From the NCBI GenBank assembly GCA_910577185.1, contig CAJTLR010000026.1:6816-43479 (forward strand): 36,664 nucleotides of DNA. Reading direction: 5' to 3'. Below are positions 33,809 through 36,664 of this stretch, one piece after another; position 1 is the first letter of the stretch, and each line of letters begins with the position of its first letter. The position numbers and the translations under genes were made by a program. The stretch is from an uncultured Acetatifactor sp. (GTDB lineage: Bacteria; Bacillota; Clostridia; Lachnospirales; Lachnospiraceae). A model generated the notes under the pieces. The model worked only from the letters and a program-made list of their open reading frames with translations. It did not search any database and was not told where the DNA came from.

Positions 33809-35593
33809 TTATGAAGCCGGATGAATCGTGTATTTATTTCTCTGCATTGTGAACAGCTTCGCGTATGTGCCATCCTTTGACAGCAGCTCCTCATGAGATC
33901 CTGTCTCCACGATCACTCCACCCTCAAGTACGATTATCTTGTCCGTCATCCTGCAGCTCGAGAGCCTGTGAGAGATGATGATGCCTGTTTTGCTGTCAGA
34001 CATGCGTGCAAAATTCCGGAGCACCCTGTCTTCCGCATCGGCATCCAGCGCCGCAGACGGTTCATCAAAGATGTAAAACGGCGCATTTTTGAAATATGTC
34101 CGGCAAAGTGCAAGCTTTTGATGCTGTCCTCCTGACAGTTCGATTCCGGCATCAGAGAACTGTTTTGTCACATAGGAATCAAGCCCGCGGTCAAACTTGT
34201 CATAGAACTCGGCTACACCGCTCTTTCCAATTGACTCCAGCATGCCGTCGTCGTCATCAAGCCGTTCTGTATCCGAAAGTCCTATGCACTCTCTCAGGGT
34301 CAGTGCATATCTGGCATAATTTTGGAACATGACAGAGAACAGCCTCCGCACACGGCCCATATCATACTCGTTTATGTCATATCCGTTCAATCTTATGGTT
34401 CCTGAGCTGATTTGATAAAGCCCGAGGATGAGTTTAATAATCGTCGACTTTCCTGCGCCGTTTACACCAACCAGGGAAACCCGCTCCCCTTTGTTTATGG
34501 TAAAACTGACACCGCGCAGCACATAATCATCTGCAGCAGGGTATTTAAAATACACATTGTCAAATTCCAGAGACTCAAAATCGTTTATATCACGTATATG
34601 ACTGCCATTTGTCTCGGAAGGCCGCGCAAGAAACGCAAATACTCTTTCCAGCTGTCCCGATGTATTGACTTTGAGGCTTCCGGCATAGCCAATTAAACTG
34701 TGAAATGATTTCGAAATCAGTGCAATATAGCCAAAGTATAAGGTTAATTCTCCGATGGTGATATCGCCGCGGTATGCCAGTATGACAGAGTAGATATAAA
34801 ACACAGCCTCTCCGCCATACTTCACAAACTCACTGCATAACAGAACCATCATCCGGCGCATATCGAGCTTTTTGCCACGCTTTAAGTATTTGCTTTTTTC
34901 TTCCTCATAGCGTTTCTTTATGGGGTCAGACAGATTGTACATCCTTATGTCTTTCGCCGCCTCCGCGTCTGAAAGCATCCAGCCGTAGTACTTTGTTTTC
35001 CTGACTGCCGAAGCATTGCTCCGGCGAAGAACATCTGTTTTTTTGTCAAATACGATATTGACTATAATCGTCGGTATGATCAGCAACAGCACAAAAAGAG
35101 TAAGCCACATGTTATACATGATCAGTGCAACAAACGGAATGGCAAAATTGATGAGTACTGCCACGCCCTCCCAGCAGTCATAAGCCATGTTGGCGACTGT
35201 GTCTGCCATCCATGCCACATCATCTGCCTCGTCACGGCCTTTTTCCGAATCCACATATTCCAGCGGCATACTGACCAGCTTTGCATAAATCTGTTTTAGA
35301 AACGAATTGCGGCCTTTGTCAAATGTGTAATCCCACAGTACTTTTTTTATGCCGTTCAGCACTTCCAAAAGAAGAAACGAAGCGAAGTAAACAAACGCAA
35401 ACAGGTAAGCCTTACCGGCATGAACGCCTGCACCGGACAGCAGGTCTATGATATACTTAAGTAAGTTAATGTTAAATATTCCATACAGCGATATCACCGT
35501 GCTGACCATGATATGTCCCAGAAAAAATGGTTTACCTGAATCCAGCATTAACGATACGCAATATCTTATAGATTTTGTAACTGACCCCTTCAT
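33809..35593 (-). CDS. ABC exporter half-transporter, subunit 1
   Basis: This 594-residue half-transporter has a membrane domain in about 1-330 with several hydrophobic segments (FFLGHIMVSTVISLYGIFNI, AYLFAFVYFASFLLLEVL and INFAIPFVALIMYNMW among them). The ATPase has Walker A SLVGVNGAGKSTII, signature ELSGGQHQKLALCRT, Walker B FYIFDEPSAALDA and GIIISHRLSS. It pairs with the next gene. The ATG at 35593 has GGGAG 9 bases upstream; the one at 35614 has none. A linker with DDDDGMLESIG occurs in the ATPase domain. The transporter type matches peptide or drug exporters; no modification enzyme is nearby, so the cargo is unknown. Confidence 0.9.
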   Translation of the reverse strand: MKGSVTKSIRYCVSLMLDSGKPFFLGHIMVSTVISLYGIFNINLLKYIIDLLSGAGVHAGKAYLFAFVYFASFLLLEVLNGIKKVLWDYTFDKGRNSFLKQIYAKLVSMPLEYVDSEKGRDEADDVAWMADTVANMAYDCWEGVAVLINFAIPFVALIMYNMWLTLFVLLLIIPTIIVNIVFDKKTDVLRRSNASAVRKTKYYGWMLSDAEAAKDIRMYNLSDPIKKRYEEEKSKYLKRGKKLDMRRMMVLLCSEFVKYGGEAVFYIYSVILAYRGDITIGELTLYFGYIALISKSFHSLIGYAGSLKVNTSGQLERVFAFLARPSETNGSHIRDINDFESLEFDNVYFKYPAADDYVLRGVSFTINKGERVSLVGVNGAGKSTIIKLILGLYQISSGTIRLNGYDINEYDMGRVRRLFSVMFQNYARYALTLRECIGLSDTERLDDDDGMLESIGKSGVAEFYDKFDRGLDSYVTKQFSDAGIELSGGQHQKLALCRTYFKNAPFYIFDEPSAALDADAEDRVLRNFARMSDSKTGIIISHRLSSCRMTDKIIVLEGGVIVETGSHEELLSKDGTYAKLFTMQRNKYTIHPAS

Positions 35594-35763
35594 TTTCTTT
35601 TGCTCCCATTTCAAAACTCACTTATCTATCGTTTTCTCCGAGACCCACTGGCTGAAGAATGGAAACCTTTTTACATATTTGGGCTACCAATCGAGCAGGA
35701 AAGATTCATCTTCCCTACCTGTTTTACATCCCAGTAAAGTGTTTCCTGCAATTTCTGAAACAT

Positions 35764-35797
35764 AAAAGCTTGCAAACGCTGATGTTTACAAGCTTTT
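35764..35797. terminator. Bidirectional Rho-independent terminator
   Basis: AGCTTGCAAAC and GTTTACAAGCT form an 11-bp stem with one mismatch around GCTGAT. Five Ts follow on the plus strand and four on the minus. It separates the exporter operon from the tRNA-flanked remnant. Nothing clear was seen in 35594-35763 beyond a doubtful short ORF. Confidence 0.75.
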
Positions 35798-35824
35798 TCT
35801 GAGTGTCATCCCTTTGGTGCCTTA

Positions 35825-35887
35825 CTCCCTGAACAGAGCTCGAACCAACACCCCCACAGTAAACAGCCGAGTGCTCTACCATTGATG
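35825..35887 (-). pseudogene. Decayed tRNA-Asn copy
   Basis: The 54 bases 35825-35878 align without gaps to the real tRNA-Asn at 36611-36664; 44 of 54 are identical, including a 17-base block over the anticodon loop and 5' side of the stem. The anticodon stem, T-stem and the 5' acceptor strand no longer pair, and the 5' end is replaced by unrelated DNA (GTAACCGCA on the minus strand). It cannot work as a tRNA. Confidence 0.8.
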
Positions 35888-35926
35888 CGGTTACATACCG
35901 TAAAATCTCTTTGACAAGCGATTCGA

Positions 35927-36003
35927 ATTGCTTTCAATTTCTTATTTGCTTTCAAGATTCCTTTCAGTTTTTCATTTGCTTTCAGGATTGCTTTCAGTTT
36001 TAT
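35927..36003. repeat. Short direct repeats rich in TTGCTTTCA
   Basis: ATTTGCTTTCA begins at 35944 and 35974, 30 bases apart, with ATT(G/C)CTTTCAG(TTTT) inside each unit. A partial copy, AATTGCTTTCAATTT, starts near 35927. The last unit runs into the stop of the ORF at 36000. Confidence 0.65.
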
Positions 36004-36224
36004 AAACCAACAATCCTATAAACAGTTGCAACTGATTCTTTCTGCTTTTGCAAAACTCCAACCTCAATCAGCCTATTTAAATATCCTACCGTAGTAGTTG
36101 TACCCTTTCCGCAAATTGTTTCTGCTGTCGCACGATCAATCTCATCATGATTTCCAAAATATTCAATAATAGAAATCATCTGTTTCTTCTCTCTTTCGTT
36201 CAATTTCTCGCTGCATATCTCCAA
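36000..36224 (-). pseudogene. Fragment with a winged-helix domain
   Basis: The 74-residue frame starts at a TTG without a good ribosome binding site. It contains QMISIIEYFGNHDEIDRATA and GYLNRLIEVGVLQKQ, the pattern of the C-terminal winged helix of AAA-4/Schlafen-type ATP-binding proteins. The rest of such a protein is not here. It is best read as the tail of a lost gene, perhaps on the integrated remnant. Confidence 0.45.
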
Positions 36225-36242
36225 TATATGTTTATATACAGC

Positions 36243-36569
36243 CTATCTTTTATTCATTGCCTCTTTCTCTTCCTCTGATATTTCTCTGACTGTTTCTACT
36301 ACTAATGGTATTCCTGTATTATCTGTAATATACTTACCATCTGAAGCAACAAGAAAAGACACTTCTTTCACAGTTCTATTTCCATCAGATTTCTTATTAG
36401 CATTAAGGATGTTTGCATATTGTTCACAGGCAAAAGATTTCCATGAACCTCTATTCCCAACATGCTCCATCAGTGAAATCTGACATATAACCATTACGGT
36501 GGCCTTATCCCAGCGTATATTTCGTTTCCAACTTTTTCCAGGAGCGGCAGAATACGCAAAAACCTGCAA
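36243..36569 (-). pseudogene. Unrecognised ORF, probably truncated
   Basis: The 108-residue frame begins at a TTG inside the terminator of tRNA-Asn, so its original 5' end is likely missing. It contains MEHVGNRGSWKSFACEQYAN, VKEVSFLVASDGKYI and TGIPLVVETVREISEEEK. I do not recognise the family. It ends 18 bases before the next fragment and reads in the same direction. A start at an internal ATG is possible. Confidence 0.4.
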
Positions 36570-36587
36570 ACATTACGCCTGCAGGTT
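36558..36587 (-). terminator. Rho-independent terminator of tRNA-Asn
   Basis: On the minus strand AACCTGCA pairs with TGCAGGTT around an 11-base loop, and the run of Ts begins inside the second arm (TTTTT). It is 24 bases after the tRNA. Confidence 0.8.
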
Positions 36588-36610
36588 CTTCCTCAAACTA
36601 TTCACTTTAA

Positions 36611-36664
36611 CTCCCCGAGTAGGGCTCGAACCTACAACAACTCGGTTAACAGCCGAGTGCTCTA
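36611..36664 (-). tRNA. tRNA-Asn (GTT), cut by the window end
   Basis: The 3' 54 bases are present: anticodon stem CTCGG/CCGAG with loop CTGTTAA (anticodon GTT), T-arm GTAGGTTCGAGCCCTAC, acceptor strand TCGGGGA and discriminator G. The D-arm start and 5' acceptor strand lie beyond the window. Confidence 0.93.

Noticed and set aside
35671..35763. 30-codon minus-strand frame MFQKLQETLYWDVKQVG...
   Set aside because: It begins inside the T-run of a terminator and has no ribosome binding site; its place upstream of an exporter is tempting but the support is too weak.

Overview
The window looks like chromosome of a gut Clostridia (Lachnospiraceae-type) bacterium. The evidence is a single-subunit pyruvate:ferredoxin oxidoreductase, a two-gene SufC/SufB-like iron-sulfur module, DegV, strong AGGAGG ribosome binding sites, a YesM/YesN two-component pair and an LplABC/YtcPQ-type sugar importer. 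Bases 1 to about 29,400 are fairly GC-rich. From about 29,500 to the end the DNA is visibly more AT-rich and looks like accessory DNA.

Layout. (1) 131-5492, plus strand: an ABC ATPase and a SufB/D-like scaffold, then a large PFOR whose ribosome binding site lies in one arm of a 10-bp inverted repeat. (2) 5521-7660: three families of short repeats around a zinc-ribbon membrane protein and a DegV protein, both minus strand. They are an 80/87-bp hairpin-rich tandem repeat, a 53-bp tandem repeat and an 18-bp palindrome array. (3) 7661-8176, minus: a tRNA-Glu / tRNA(CAU) / tRNA-Asp operon with a clear promoter and terminator. (4) 8195-25964, minus: a 13-gene glycan-use locus read as two ABC permeases, solute-binding lipoprotein, AraC-type response regulator, YesM-type kinase, GH95-like hydrolase, aldo/keto reductase, GH3 hexosaminidase, GH105 unsaturated uronyl hydrolase, zinc dehydrogenase, SMP-30 lactonase, FGGY kinase and DeoC-type aldolase. 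The genes describe import of a uronate-containing oligosaccharide, its cleavage in the cell, and an oxidise/phosphorylate/aldol-cleave route for one released sugar. No sugar isomerase is present. (5) 26124-29561, minus: an operon of a membrane protein, a 54-residue protein, a C-type-lectin/FGE-fold protein and a lipoprotein. The third protein ends in what looks like the variable region of a diversity-generating retroelement (DGR). No reverse transcriptase or template repeat was seen in the window, so the target appears to be diversified in trans. (6) 29600-31828, plus: a WYL regulator with a palindromic operator over its promoter, a 19-codon leader ORF and a YcaQ-type DNA glycosylase. (7) 31899-35593, minus: two half-size ABC exporters with a 20-codon ORF between them. 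(8) 35764-36664: a decayed tRNA-Asn copy, short repeats, two broken ORFs and the start of a real tRNA-Asn. This resembles the remnant of an element integrated at a tRNA gene.

The most notable item is the DGR target operon. Next are the unusual sugar-catabolic gene set, the structured repeats at 5.5-7.6 kb, the nifJ leader inverted repeat and the tRNA-flanked remnant at the right end. All product names rest on reading motifs by eye; no database search was run.
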